The translations under genes and the position numbers were made by a program. From positions 3,410,001 to 3,474,000 of the forward strand of contig NZ_AP022573.1 in the NCBI RefSeq assembly GCF_010729105.1: DNA of 64,000 nucleotides, in the 5' to 3' direction. Numbering within the stretch: position 1 is the stretch's first letter; each line of letters opens with the position of its first letter. The notes under the pieces were generated by a model, which had not been told where the DNA came from, ran no database searches, and worked only from the letters and a program-made list of their open reading frames with translations. This stretch comes from Mycobacterium saskatchewanense. Lineage in GTDB: Bacteria; Actinomycetota; Actinomycetes; Mycobacteriales; Mycobacteriaceae. Positions 24,931 to 33,234 of the stretch are shown in pieces.

Positions 24931-26025
24931 GTGCCGAACCGACGCCGACGCAAGCTTTCGACAGCCATGAGCGCGGTCGCCGCCCTGGCAGTGGCTAGTC
25001 CGTGCGCATACTTCCTTGTCTACGAGTCGACCGCGGGCCCCAAGCCGCCCGAGCACCACGAGTTCAAGCAGGCGGCCGTCATGTCCGACCTGCCCGGTGA
25101 GTTGATGGGCGCACTGTCGCAGGGACTCTCCCAGTTCGGGATCAACCTGCCGCCGGTGCCCGCCCTGGGTGGGGCCGGCGCCACGTCACCGGGTCTGACC
25201 AGCCCCGGCCTGGGCACCCCGGGCCTGGGCACGCCGGGCCTGGGGACCCCGGGCCTGGGCACGCCGGGCCTCACCAGCCCCGGCCTGACGAGCCCCGGCT
25301 TGACGAGCCCCGGTTTGACGAGCCCGGGTCTCACCTCACCGAGCGCCCTGCCCCCGACCACTCCCGGTGGGGGGGTGACCACGCCGGGCGCTGGGGTGAC
25401 CACGCCGGCCGCCGGGCTCAACCCGGCGCTGGCCAACCCCGGACTGACCAGCCCCACGGGGCTTACGCCGAGCGCGGGCGCCGCGACCCTGGCGCCGAGC
25501 GAGGTGCCGATCGACTCGCAGACCGGCCTGGACCCGGGCGCCGGGGGGACGTACCCGATCATCGGGGACCCCTCGACCCTGGGTGGCGGTTCGCCGATCG
25601 GTAGCGGCGGCGGGGGCGGAAACGGCGGCGGCGGCGGGCTCATCAACGACGTGATGCAGGCCGCCAACCAGCTGGGCGCGGGCCAGGCGATCGACCTGCT
25701 CAAGGGCCTGGTGATGCCGGCGATCATGCAGGGCGTCCAGCACGGCGCGGCCGGTGCGCCGGGCGCCGCCGGTGCCCTGCCGGGCGTCGCGGGTGCCCTG
25801 CCGGGCGCCGCGGGTGCCCTCCCGGGTGCCGCCGGTGCCCTGCCCGGCGTCGCGGGTGCCCTCCCGGGCGCCGCGGGTGCCCTCCCGGGTGCCGCCGGTG
25901 CCCTCCCGGGCGCCGCAGCCGGTGCCCTGCCGGCCGCGGCGGGCGCCGCGGGTGCGCTCCCGGGTGCGGCCGGTGCGCTGCCGGCCGCAGCGGGGGCGGC
26001 GGCGCCCGTGCTGCCCCCCGTCTAG
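24931..26025 (+). CDS. erp: Exported repetitive protein Erp (PirG) with extended repeats
   Basis: A 364-residue exported surface protein, known in M. tuberculosis as a virulence factor. A basic N-terminus (PNRRRRKLS) and hydrophobic segment (AVAALAVASPCAYFLV) form the signal; GTG 24931 matches the known start. Conserved domain: HHEFKQAAVMSDLPGELMGALSQGLSQFGIN. Residues 87-136 are ten PGLTS/PGLGT pentads. After a Gly-rich linker comes the second conserved block, LINDVMQAANQLGAGQAIDLLKG, where the M. tuberculosis protein ends soon after in Pro/Ala. Here the tail is about ten AGALPGA/V heptads, which I do not recall from M. tuberculosis. It is divergent from glf and followed by a long hairpin. 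Confidence 0.95.
   Translation: MPNRRRRKLSTAMSAVAALAVASPCAYFLVYESTAGPKPPEHHEFKQAAVMSDLPGELMGALSQGLSQFGINLPPVPALGGAGATSPGLTSPGLGTPGLGTPGLGTPGLGTPGLTSPGLTSPGLTSPGLTSPGLTSPSALPPTTPGGGVTTPGAGVTTPAAGLNPALANPGLTSPTGLTPSAGAATLAPSEVPIDSQTGLDPGAGGTYPIIGDPSTLGGGSPIGSGGGGGNGGGGGLINDVMQAANQLGAGQAIDLLKGLVMPAIMQGVQHGAAGAPGAAGALPGVAGALPGAAGALPGAAGALPGVAGALPGAAGALPGAAGALPGAAAGALPAAAGAAGALPGAAGALPAAAGAAAPVLPPV
25189..25338 (+). repeat. 15-bp in-frame tandem repeat in erp (ten PGLTS/PGLGT copies)
   Basis: Ten consecutive five-codon units: one PGLTS, four PGLGT, five PGLTS. The nucleotide copies are nearly identical within each subtype, so the array is prone to length change. Confidence 0.9.
25768..25992 (+). 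repeat. 21-bp in-frame tandem repeat in erp (about ten AGALPGA/V copies)
   Basis: Roughly ten copies of a seven-codon unit reading AGALPGA or AGALPGV, the last few degenerate (AGALPAA). The GC content is extreme. The array makes up most of the C-terminal tail. Confidence 0.88.
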
Positions 26026-26043
26026 CTCGAAGAGCCTGTCACC

Positions 26044-26107
26044 TGACGGCACCGCAGAGTCGCGCGAGGACCTCGGGACCTCGCCACAATCCTCTGCGGT
26101 GCCGTCA
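26044..26107 (+). terminator. Long hairpin after erp
   Basis: TGACGGCACCGCAGAG pairs perfectly with CTCTGCGGTGCCGTCA (16 bp) around a 32-base loop that contains its own GCGAGG/CCTCGC pairing. It starts 18 bp past the erp stop. No U-tract follows. Confidence 0.75.
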
Positions 26108-26189
26108 AATCATGTCCGGGGACTTTTCTCGTCATCCACACACCGTGTCGTCCCACGAATAACACTAGAAACATAAGTAACATCAGCTG

Positions 26190-27833
26190 GTGTCCCGCAG
26201 TCGCGCGCCGACGATGTTGCTCACCGCCATCGCGGCCACCGTCGTAATCGTGTCGTGGATCGGCGAAGCGACCCACGACAGGCACGCCGCCGCCCCGCCG
26301 CGCGCACGCGACACCCAGCTCGCCGAACAGCCGCTGATCGGCCTCGGCCCCGGCGTCACAATTCGCGAGCTCACCCAGAACGAGCCCTTCTCCCTGGTCG
26401 CGCTCACCGGCGACCTGGCCGGCACCTCCACGCGGGTGCGCGCCAAGCGCCCCGACTCCTCGTGGGGGCCCTGGTACCAGACCGAATACGAAACCGCCGC
26501 CCCCGACCCGGCTGCCACCGGCGACGGCGCGGGACCCACCGAGGGGCCGCGCAGCACCGACCCGGTGTTCGTCGGCACCACCACGACCGTGCAGGTCGCG
26601 GTCACCCGCCCACTCGATGCCCCCGTAACCAGGCCGCCGGCGCCGCCGAGTGCCCACCCCGACGACCTCGGCTACCGACCGGCGTCCAGGGAGCAGCCGT
26701 TCGGGCAGAACATCTCCGCCATCCTCATCTCCCCGCCGCAGGCGCCGACCGAAACGCAGTGGACGCCCCCCGCGGGCGTCGTGATGCCCGGGCAGGCGCC
26801 CAGCATCATCAGCCGGGCGGAGTGGGGCGCCGACGAGTCGCTGCGTTGCGGATCACCCCAGTACGACAATGGGATTCGGGCCGCGGTCATTCACCACACC
26901 GCCGGCAGCAACGACTACTCACCGCTCGAATCGGCCGGCATCGTCAAGGCCATTTACACCTACCACAGCAAGACCTTGGGCTGGTGCGACATCGCCTACA
27001 ACGCGCTGGTCGACAAGTACGGCCAGGTGTTCGAGGGCAGCGCCGGCGGCCTCACCAAGGCGGTGGAGGGTTTCCACACCGGCGGCTTCAACCGCAACAC
27101 CTGGGGTGTGGCGATGATCGGCAACTTCGACGATGTACCGCCCACCCCGCTGCAGCTGAGGGCCGTGGGCCGGCTGCTCGGCTGGCGGCTGGGCCTGGAC
27201 AACGTCGACCCGAAGGGCACCGTCCAGCTGGAGTCGGCGGGTAGTCACTACACCACCTTCGCGGCCGGCACGGTCGCGACGCTGCCGACCATCTTCACCC
27301 ACCGAGACGTCGGCAATACCGACTGCCCGGGCAACGCCGCCTACGCGCTGATGGACGAGATACGTGACATCGCGTCGCATTTCAACGATCCCCCAGAGGA
27401 ATTGATCAAGGCGTTGCAGGGCGGCGCGATTTACGATCACTGGCAGGAGATCGGCGGCATGAACAGCGTTCTCGGCGCGCCGACCTCGCCCGAGGCCGGT
27501 GCGGAAGGCGACGCGCGCTACGTCACGTTCGCCAAGGGGGCGATGTACTGGTCGCCGGTCACCGGACCGCAGCCCGTCACCGGCGCGATCTACGACGCCT
27601 GGGCCTCGCTGAGTTACGAACGCGGGCCCCTGGGGCTGCCGACCAGCGCGGAAATACAAGAGCCACTTCAGATCACACAGAACTTTCAGCACGGCACCCT
27701 GAACTACGAACGGCTGACCGGCAACGTCACGGAGGTGGTCGACGGCATCACCACGCCGCTGTCGACGCAACCGCCGAGCGGCCCGACCGTAGAGCCCGAG
27801 CACTTCTCGCTGCCGGCCCACCCCGGTGCCTAG
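26190..27833 (+). CDS. Secreted N-acetylmuramoyl-L-alanine amidase-like protein with LGFP repeats (Rv3811/Csp-like)
   Basis: A 547-residue exported protein. Residues 9-25 are a hydrophobic signal or anchor. An amidase_2/PGRP-type domain covers about 205-385: ISRAEWGADESL, then RAAVIHHTAGSNDYSP with a zinc-type His at about 234, and HRDVGNTDCPGNAAY with further ligands near 370-378. LGFP repeats follow (SVLGAPTSPEAG at about 426, GPLGLPTSAEIQ at about 480), which in actinobacterial proteins tether to the envelope. Family knowledge suggests peptidoglycan cleavage or binding. GTG 26190 is the start that includes the signal. It is 45 bp upstream of the polyamine fusion gene on the same strand. 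Confidence 0.9.
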   Translation: MSRSRAPTMLLTAIAATVVIVSWIGEATHDRHAAAPPRARDTQLAEQPLIGLGPGVTIRELTQNEPFSLVALTGDLAGTSTRVRAKRPDSSWGPWYQTEYETAAPDPAATGDGAGPTEGPRSTDPVFVGTTTTVQVAVTRPLDAPVTRPPAPPSAHPDDLGYRPASREQPFGQNISAILISPPQAPTETQWTPPAGVVMPGQAPSIISRAEWGADESLRCGSPQYDNGIRAAVIHHTAGSNDYSPLESAGIVKAIYTYHSKTLGWCDIAYNALVDKYGQVFEGSAGGLTKAVEGFHTGGFNRNTWGVAMIGNFDDVPPTPLQLRAVGRLLGWRLGLDNVDPKGTVQLESAGSHYTTFAAGTVATLPTIFTHRDVGNTDCPGNAAYALMDEIRDIASHFNDPPEELIKALQGGAIYDHWQEIGGMNSVLGAPTSPEAGAEGDARYVTFAKGAMYWSPVTGPQPVTGAIYDAWASLSYERGPLGLPTSAEIQEPLQITQNFQHGTLNYERLTGNVTEVVDGITTPLSTQPPSGPTVEPEHFSLPAHPGA

Positions 27834-27878
27834 GCGCGGGTTCGACACCGAAATCGGTCGGCCACTACTCTGCCTGCT

Positions 27879-29804
27879 GTGCCCGAGACGCCCTACCTGA
27901 CCATCGATCTCGATCGGGTCCGCGAGAACTTCGGGGCGCTGCGGGATTTGTTTCCCGACGCCGAAATCCGCTATGCGGTCAAGGCGAATCCAGCTGAACC
28001 CGTCTTGCGCCTGCTCGCGGCGGAAGGCGCCGCGTTCGATGTCGCATCGGTCGGCGAGATCGACGCGTGCGCCGCCGCCGGCGTCGAGGCCCGGCTGCTC
28101 ACCTTCGGCAACCCCGTTCAGAAGGCCTCGGCGGCGGCCCGGGCGCACTCACTCGGCGTGCGGCGGTTCGCGTTCGACACCGAACACACCGCGGTGACGA
28201 TCGCCGAACACGCCCCCGGTTCAGGGGTGGAATGCCGCATCGCGCCCGCCTTCCCGCCGTCGGTGACGCCGTTCGGGGACAAATTCGGCTGCGCCCCCGA
28301 GGCGGCGGCCGGACTGTTGAACGGCGCCCGCCGGCACGGGCTGCGGCCGGACGGCGTGTGCTTCCATGTGGGTTCTCAGCAGCTCGACCCGTCGGCGTGG
28401 GAGCTCGGAATCCGCTCGGCGGCAAAAGTTTTCGACGCAGTCGGCGAGCTCACCACGATCAACGTGGGAGGCGGGTTTCCGATCGCCTACACCTCCGGCG
28501 CACCGGCGCTCGCGGCGATCGCCGACTCGATCACCTCCGCGCTCGCGCGCCATTTTCCCGCGGGTGCGCCGCGGCTGGTGCTCGAACCGGGTCGCGTGCT
28601 GGTGGGATCGGCGGGCACGATCCATTGCGAGGTGATCTCGGTGCGGGCCGGCACCGACGGCCGGCGCTGGGTGTACCTCGACATCGGCCGCTACGGCGGC
28701 TTGGCCGAGACGGAGAACGAATACATCCGGTACCGGCTGCGCACCCGCCGTGACGACGACGCACGGGACGATGCCGTCGTCGCGGGACCCACCTGTGACG
28801 GCGACGACGTGCTCTACCGGAACTATCCCTTGCCGGTGACGCTGCGGCCCGGCGATCGGGTCGAGATCGACGACTCCGGCGCGTACACCGCGAGCTACGC
28901 CGCCACCTCCTTCAACGGGTTCCCGCCGCTTGCAACACTTTTCGCGGTTTCGGCCACCATCGCAGCGCCGACCCGGTCAATCACCGAGCCGCTGGCGCCG
29001 GGTCTGACCCGGACGTGGGAGCTGACCGAGGTCGTCTGCGAGGCCCACACCGAATACCAGCACCTGGTCATCGGGCGGACCCGTCAGGGGATGGCGTTGT
29101 TCGCCGACGGCGAGCGGCAGAGCACCGAGCTCAGCCAGCTCGTCTATCACGAGGCGCTGCTGGTGCCGGCTCTCCTGCTGGCGGCGCGGATCGAGCGCGT
29201 CCTCGTGATCGGCTCGGGAGAAGGGGTGGTGAGCCAGCTGGCCGTGGCGGCCGGGGCGACGCACGTCGACCACGTCGACATCGACCGCGAGGCGGTCCGG
29301 CTGTGCGCACGCCACCTCCCGTACGGCTACACGCCCGAGGAATTGGCCGCGGCCGAGCGGGGACTCGGGCCCGTCACCGTGCACTACAGCGACGGATGGA
29401 GCTTCGTCGAGAACTCCGCCGCGGCATACGACATCGTGGTAATCGATCTTCCCGACGAGCGGCCCTGCGCCGCCCAGCACAACCGGCTCTACGACGCCGA
29501 CTTCCTCGAGCGGTGCCGCACCATCGGGAGGGTCGTCACCGCCCAGGCCGGCTGCCCGACACTGTGGCGCCACGAGTCGCTGCACTGGGCGTGGCGACGG
29601 TTCCACGACGTCTTCGACCGCGTCGTCTACTTCGGCAGCGACGAGCACGAGTGGGCGTTCCTCTCGGGTCTGTCGGGGCAGGCCGACGACCCGCTCGCGG
29701 CGATGTCGGCGCGACTGCGAACGCTCCCCTATCGCCCGAGCACGATCGACGCCGAGTCGCTCGTGGCGTCGACCGTGCCCCCGAAGGGCCTGCGGTCTAG
29801 CTGA
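27879..29804 (+). CDS. Bifunctional ornithine decarboxylase-spermidine synthase-like fusion
   Basis: A 641-residue two-domain protein. Residues 1-358 are a fold-III PLP decarboxylase of the bacterial ODC type: Lys35 (RYAVKANP), His163 (FHVGSQ), NVGGGFP, Glu236 (EPGR), the YLDIGRYGGLAET signature of bacterial ornithine/lysine decarboxylases, Cys306-Asp307 (GPTCDGDD) and Tyr336 (SGAYTASYAATSFNGF). Residues 380-600 are a polyamine-aminopropyltransferase-like Rossmann domain: EYQHLVIGR, FADGERQ, YHEALLVPAL, VIGSGEG, VDID and a VVIDLPDE segment in the catalytic-Asp position. So putrescine could be made and aminopropylated by one chain. The usual DE before YHE is SQ here, so the acceptor may differ. 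GTG 27879 is the first start with an intact N-terminus. No AdoMet decarboxylase is seen nearby. Confidence 0.88.
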   Translation: MPETPYLTIDLDRVRENFGALRDLFPDAEIRYAVKANPAEPVLRLLAAEGAAFDVASVGEIDACAAAGVEARLLTFGNPVQKASAAARAHSLGVRRFAFDTEHTAVTIAEHAPGSGVECRIAPAFPPSVTPFGDKFGCAPEAAAGLLNGARRHGLRPDGVCFHVGSQQLDPSAWELGIRSAAKVFDAVGELTTINVGGGFPIAYTSGAPALAAIADSITSALARHFPAGAPRLVLEPGRVLVGSAGTIHCEVISVRAGTDGRRWVYLDIGRYGGLAETENEYIRYRLRTRRDDDARDDAVVAGPTCDGDDVLYRNYPLPVTLRPGDRVEIDDSGAYTASYAATSFNGFPPLATLFAVSATIAAPTRSITEPLAPGLTRTWELTEVVCEAHTEYQHLVIGRTRQGMALFADGERQSTELSQLVYHEALLVPALLLAARIERVLVIGSGEGVVSQLAVAAGATHVDHVDIDREAVRLCARHLPYGYTPEELAAAERGLGPVTVHYSDGWSFVENSAAAYDIVVIDLPDERPCAAQHNRLYDADFLERCRTIGRVVTAQAGCPTLWRHESLHWAWRRFHDVFDRVVYFGSDEHEWAFLSGLSGQADDPLAAMSARLRTLPYRPSTIDAESLVASTVPPKGLRSS

Positions 29805-29886
29805 GAACGCCGGATTCGGCCCGCTGTGCACTGCGTCACAGTAGGCTCGGCTGTGCTGCAGTCGGGGTCGTGGGGGCCGAATCGAC

Positions 29887-29891
29887 AGGAG
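29887..29891 (+). promoter_or_regulatory. Ribosome binding site fixing the PE start
   Basis: AGGAG abuts ATG 29892 with no spacing but sits six bases before GTG 29898. The latter gives the canonical PE start (V/M)SFVVT, so GTG 29898 is preferred. Confidence 0.6.
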
Positions 29892-29897
29892 ATGGCC

Positions 29898-31445
29898 GTG
29901 TCATTCGTGGTCACAGCACCTGAGCAAGTGACGTCCGCGGCGGGCGAGCTGACGCAAGTCGGCGCGAACCTGCAGGAGGCGACCGCGGCCGCTGCCGCTC
30001 GCACCACCGGGGTGGCGTCGGCGGCCGCCGACGAGATATCGCTGGCGATTTCGCAGCTGTTCGGGACGTACGGTCAGCAATTTCAGGCGCTCACCGCCCA
30101 GGCCACCGCGTTCCACGACGAGTTCGTGCGGCTGTTGAACGGGGGCGCCGCGGCGTATGCGAGCGCAGAGATCGCCAACGCCGAGCAGACCGTGCTGAAC
30201 CAGGCGGGACTCGACGGGGCCGGTTCCTTCGGCGCGATGGCGACCGGGGCGGCCGCCACCCTCCCCGGTGGTGCCTACGCGCAGCTCGTCGCCAACACGA
30301 CCGCCAACCTGCAATCCCTGTTCGGGACGTGGGCGGCCGACCCGTTCCCGTTCCTGCGCCAGGTCCTCGCCAATCAGCTGGGCTACCTGCAGCAGGCCGT
30401 CCTCGCGGTCAACGGCACCATCCAAAACTTCCCCGCCGTGCTGGCGAATCTGCCGGCGACCATCCAGGGTCTGCTGTCGCTGAGCCCCGCGCAGTTCATC
30501 CAGCAGTTCATCGCCACGCAGGTCGGCTTCGCCCAGACGTTCGTCACGTCCGCGGCCAACATGGTCACCGGAATCGTCGACGGGCTGCCCGCGTTTGCGG
30601 CGGAGCTGCAGGTGGCCTTCCAGGCGGTCCTGGCCGGGAACTTCAACGGCGCGGTCATCGACGTCGCGCAGGCCTACGCGAACCTGCTTGTCACGGGGAT
30701 CAACCCGGGCACTCTGGTGGGTTCGTTCACGGGCAACATCTTCCCCGTTGACAACCTCGCACTGAACATCGCAGGCAACCCAACCCTGCTCGGCCCGCTC
30801 GGCGATCTGTTCACCATCACGAACATCCCCGGGCAGGAGGCGCAGTACTTCACCAATCTGCTGCCCACCGGGTCGATTCCCCAACAGATCGCCCAGAACA
30901 TGACCAACGTGCTCAACGCGCTGACTATCCCCAGCATCGGTTTCGACGTCGCAGTGCCGGTATTCAACCCCCCGGCGGTCCAGTACAGCGCGTTCTTCGG
31001 ACTGCCGCTGGTGCTCACCTATGCGATGGCGGGGGCACCGATCGCCACCCTGAACGGCATTGCGTCCACCGCGACGGCGGTGCAGCAAGCCCTGTTGGCG
31101 GGCGACGGGGTGGGGGCGATCGGCACGCTCTTCGACGCGCCCGCCATCGTGGCGAACGGGTTCCTCAACAGCGACACGCTGGTCGACATGACATTCGCTG
31201 TGCCGGTGAGTCTGGCGCCGCTGCCCCTGCCGTCCCCCGTCGTATCTGTCGATCTCCACCTGCCTTTTGACGGGATCCTTGTTGCGCCGCATCCTATTAC
31301 GGCGACAGTCGACGTCACGGGCCTCCCGATCCAACTCGGCTTCCCAACGACCGTCAGCGTCGGCGGCACGCCGTTCATGGGGATCGTGCCGCTGCTGGTC
31401 AACTACCTGCCGCAGCAACTCGCCGACGCGATCACGCCCGGATAG
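29898..31445 (+). CDS. PE-family protein (Rv3812/PE_PGRS62-like)
   Basis: A 515-residue PE protein. Residues 1-95 are the PE domain: SFVVTAPEQVTSAAGELTQVG, AARTTGVASAAADEISLAISQLFG and AFHDEFVRLLNGGAAAYASAE. The C-terminal part is not PGRS repeats but a unique domain with FPFLRQVLANQLGYLQQ, LGPLGDLFTI, AQYFTNLLPTGSIPQQIAQNMTNVL and HLPFDGILVAPHPITATV, strongly like the M. tuberculosis Rv3812 product, which despite its name also lacks long Gly-Gly repeats. PE domains direct export by ESX systems, usually with a PPE partner; none is adjacent. It lies between the polyamine fusion gene and the convergent ligase operon. Confidence 0.9.
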   Translation: MSFVVTAPEQVTSAAGELTQVGANLQEATAAAAARTTGVASAAADEISLAISQLFGTYGQQFQALTAQATAFHDEFVRLLNGGAAAYASAEIANAEQTVLNQAGLDGAGSFGAMATGAAATLPGGAYAQLVANTTANLQSLFGTWAADPFPFLRQVLANQLGYLQQAVLAVNGTIQNFPAVLANLPATIQGLLSLSPAQFIQQFIATQVGFAQTFVTSAANMVTGIVDGLPAFAAELQVAFQAVLAGNFNGAVIDVAQAYANLLVTGINPGTLVGSFTGNIFPVDNLALNIAGNPTLLGPLGDLFTITNIPGQEAQYFTNLLPTGSIPQQIAQNMTNVLNALTIPSIGFDVAVPVFNPPAVQYSAFFGLPLVLTYAMAGAPIATLNGIASTATAVQQALLAGDGVGAIGTLFDAPAIVANGFLNSDTLVDMTFAVPVSLAPLPLPSPVVSVDLHLPFDGILVAPHPITATVDVTGLPIQLGFPTTVSVGGTPFMGIVPLLVNYLPQQLADAITPG

Positions 31446-31464
31446 CACGCGCCTGCCTGTTCAG

Positions 31465-31527
31465 CGCCGAGATCGCCGCGGTGGTCACCGTCCGCGGCAA
31501 AGCACGGCCCACACCGCAATCTCGGCG
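31465..31527. terminator. Nested bidirectional hairpin between convergent PE and DUF350 genes
   Basis: CGCCGAGAT (31465-31473) pairs with ATCTCGGCG (31519-31527), enclosing a second stem GCCGCGG/CCGCGGC (31475-31481 and 31492-31498). It fills the 105-bp gap between convergent stops and could act in both directions. Confidence 0.55.
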
Positions 31528-31550
31528 GTTGGCGCCTGACGGATTAGCGC

Positions 31551-32021
31551 CTAGAGGATGGCGACGGCGACCACGATGCCCAGGGCGAACTGCGACGCGG
31601 CGACCATCAGCGACTCGTAGCGGTATTCGTCGGACTGGAACAGCCCCTCCATGTCGATGCCGACCACCAGCGTCGCGATGCGCATCATCACGACCTGCGC
31701 GGCGATGCCCACCAGGCCGAAGACCGCCGAACCGACCAGGCCCTCCAACAGCTTTCCCGACGACGCATAGATCGCCAGCACCACGATGAGCGCCATGCTC
31801 ACCATGCCGGCCGCGGACACGATGATCGCGTTCGGCTTGCCCGCGTCGACCATCTTGCGCAGCGGCCCGGGCGTGGTCAGGTCGATGGCATAGAACCCGA
31901 TCAGCATGAGCACCAGGCCGACAATGGAATACAGCACGATCGCCCCGGCCCCGCGGCCGAGCGCGTTGAGGTATCCCGCATCCCAGTAGCCGGAACTCAG
32001 CGCCACGGTCCTTACGGTCAT
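31551..32021 (-). CDS. DUF350 (YjfL-type) inner-membrane protein
   Basis: A 156-residue membrane protein with four predicted helices (about 24-46, 66-85, 94-116, 135-155). They come as two similar pairs, the internal duplication typical of DUF350: IVLYSIVGLVLMLIGFYAIDLTTPG in the first and LVGSAVFGLVGIAAQVVMMRIATLV in the second. In E. coli yjfL lies in an operon with yjfM (DUF1190) and yjfC (glutathionylspermidine-synthetase-like). The same three families sit together here: this gene is last, 46 bp after the ligase. The function of DUF350 is unknown; a channel or membrane scaffold has been supposed. Confidence 0.85.
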   Translation of the reverse strand: MTVRTVALSSGYWDAGYLNALGRGAGAIVLYSIVGLVLMLIGFYAIDLTTPGPLRKMVDAGKPNAIIVSAAGMVSMALIVVLAIYASSGKLLEGLVGSAVFGLVGIAAQVVMMRIATLVVGIDMEGLFQSDEYRYESLMVAASQFALGIVVAVAIL

Positions 32022-32067
32022 CGGTCAACTCCGTTCATTCGGGCGGGATTTCGATTGGACTCGAGCG

Positions 32068-33234
32068 TCATGACTGCGGAATCCGGTGGGGCACAAAGGC
32101 CGCGCCGTCGTCGGTGATCAGTCCCGCGGTTTCACGGATGCCCAGGCCCGCCGACGAGTCCCCGACGATCCACGCACCCAGCGCGGGTCGCATATCGTCG
32201 AATTCGGGTAGCGGATCCAGCAGCTGGTAGACGAACCCCTCTTCGCCGTAGACCCCGCCCGTGGCGGTCTCCATCCCGGCGCCCACCACGGTGATGTTCG
32301 CGCCCTCCCGGCCGAGCTTGGGTTTGCGGACGTACTCGGTCAATTCGTGCGGGTCGTCCAGGTACGCGGGCAGGAGATTCGGGTGGCCGGGATACATCTC
32401 CCATAGCACCGCGAGGATCGCCTTGTTCGACAGCAGCGTCTTCCACAACGGCTCGATCCACGTCGTCCCCGGCAGGGTCGACACCGCGTACCGGCCGAAC
32501 TCGTCGTCGAGTACCCACTCCCACGGGTGCAGCTTGAAGATCGCGTGGATCTCCGACTCTTCGAGGTCGACGAATCGCTGCAGCGCGGCGTCCCAACCGA
32601 TGTCCTCGATCGTCAACCCGACGGTGTTGAAGCCCGCCTCGGCCGCCGTCTCCTGCATGTACGTGGTCGTGATCTGGTCCTCGCCGGTCGCCTCGGCACC
32701 CGACCAGGTGAAGTGCAACTCGTTGCTGGGCAACAGGTCACGGACGACCTTCCAGCGGTCGACCAGCTGCTCGTGCAACGAGTTCCACTGGTCGTCGCCG
32801 GGGAAGGTGTCCTTCAGCCAGTACCACTGCAGGATCGCCGCCTCCAGCAGCGTGGTGGGGGTGTCGGCGTTGTACTCGAGCAGCACCGCGGGCCGGCGTC
32901 CGTCGTAGCGCAGGTCGAAGCGCCCGTACACGTGGGGATCGGACCGCCGCCACGATTCGGCGATCGCCGGCCAACTCCATTCCGGCAGACCGAAATCCGC
33001 GTACCGCTCCATCAGCACGACCTGCTCGACGGCATTCAGGCACATCGAGTGCAGCAGCTCGACGTCGGCCTCCAGGGCCAGGATCTCGTCCATCGCGAAC
33101 TCGTAGTACACCGACTCGTCCCAGTACGGCCGGTCCGCGCCGGTCGCGTCGCGCGCGGGAGTCCCGTAGACCAGGCCCTGCGACTCGACGATCGACCTCC
33201 ACTGCGGCCGCGGCCTCCTCCTGGCCCGCCTCAC
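32068..33234 (-). CDS. ATP-grasp amidoligase of the glutathionylspermidine synthetase family (YgiC/YjfC type)
   Basis: A 388-residue stand-alone synthetase domain without the amidase half of E. coli GspS. It follows YgiC along its length: PYWDESVYYEF, LHSMCLNAVEQVV, Arg105 in YGRFDLRYDG, LLEYNADTPTTLLEA (Glu120, Asn122, Asp124), FKLHPWEW (Lys234), SNKAILAVLWEMYPGHPNLLPAY (Lys271), RKPKLGREGAN (Lys304, Arg309), YGEEG and GIRE. The family forms an amide between a peptide carboxylate and an amine such as spermidine. Mycobacteria use mycothiol rather than glutathione, so the peptide substrate is open. GTG 33234 overlaps the upstream stop by 4 bp (GTGA); no better start keeps the conserved N-terminus. 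Confidence 0.9.
   Translation of the reverse strand: MRRARRRPRPQWRSIVESQGLVYGTPARDATGADRPYWDESVYYEFAMDEILALEADVELLHSMCLNAVEQVVLMERYADFGLPEWSWPAIAESWRRSDPHVYGRFDLRYDGRRPAVLLEYNADTPTTLLEAAILQWYWLKDTFPGDDQWNSLHEQLVDRWKVVRDLLPSNELHFTWSGAEATGEDQITTTYMQETAAEAGFNTVGLTIEDIGWDAALQRFVDLEESEIHAIFKLHPWEWVLDDEFGRYAVSTLPGTTWIEPLWKTLLSNKAILAVLWEMYPGHPNLLPAYLDDPHELTEYVRKPKLGREGANITVVGAGMETATGGVYGEEGFVYQLLDPLPEFDDMRPALGAWIVGDSSAGLGIRETAGLITDDGAAFVPHRIPQS

Noticed and set aside
25189..25992. CRISPR-like periodic repeats
   Set aside because: The units are short, head to tail without spacers, and in frame in erp.
29898..31445. PE_PGRS classification of the PE gene
   Set aside because: There are no Gly-Gly-Ala/Asn repeat tracts after the PE domain; only the M. 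tuberculosis name of the orthologue suggests PGRS.
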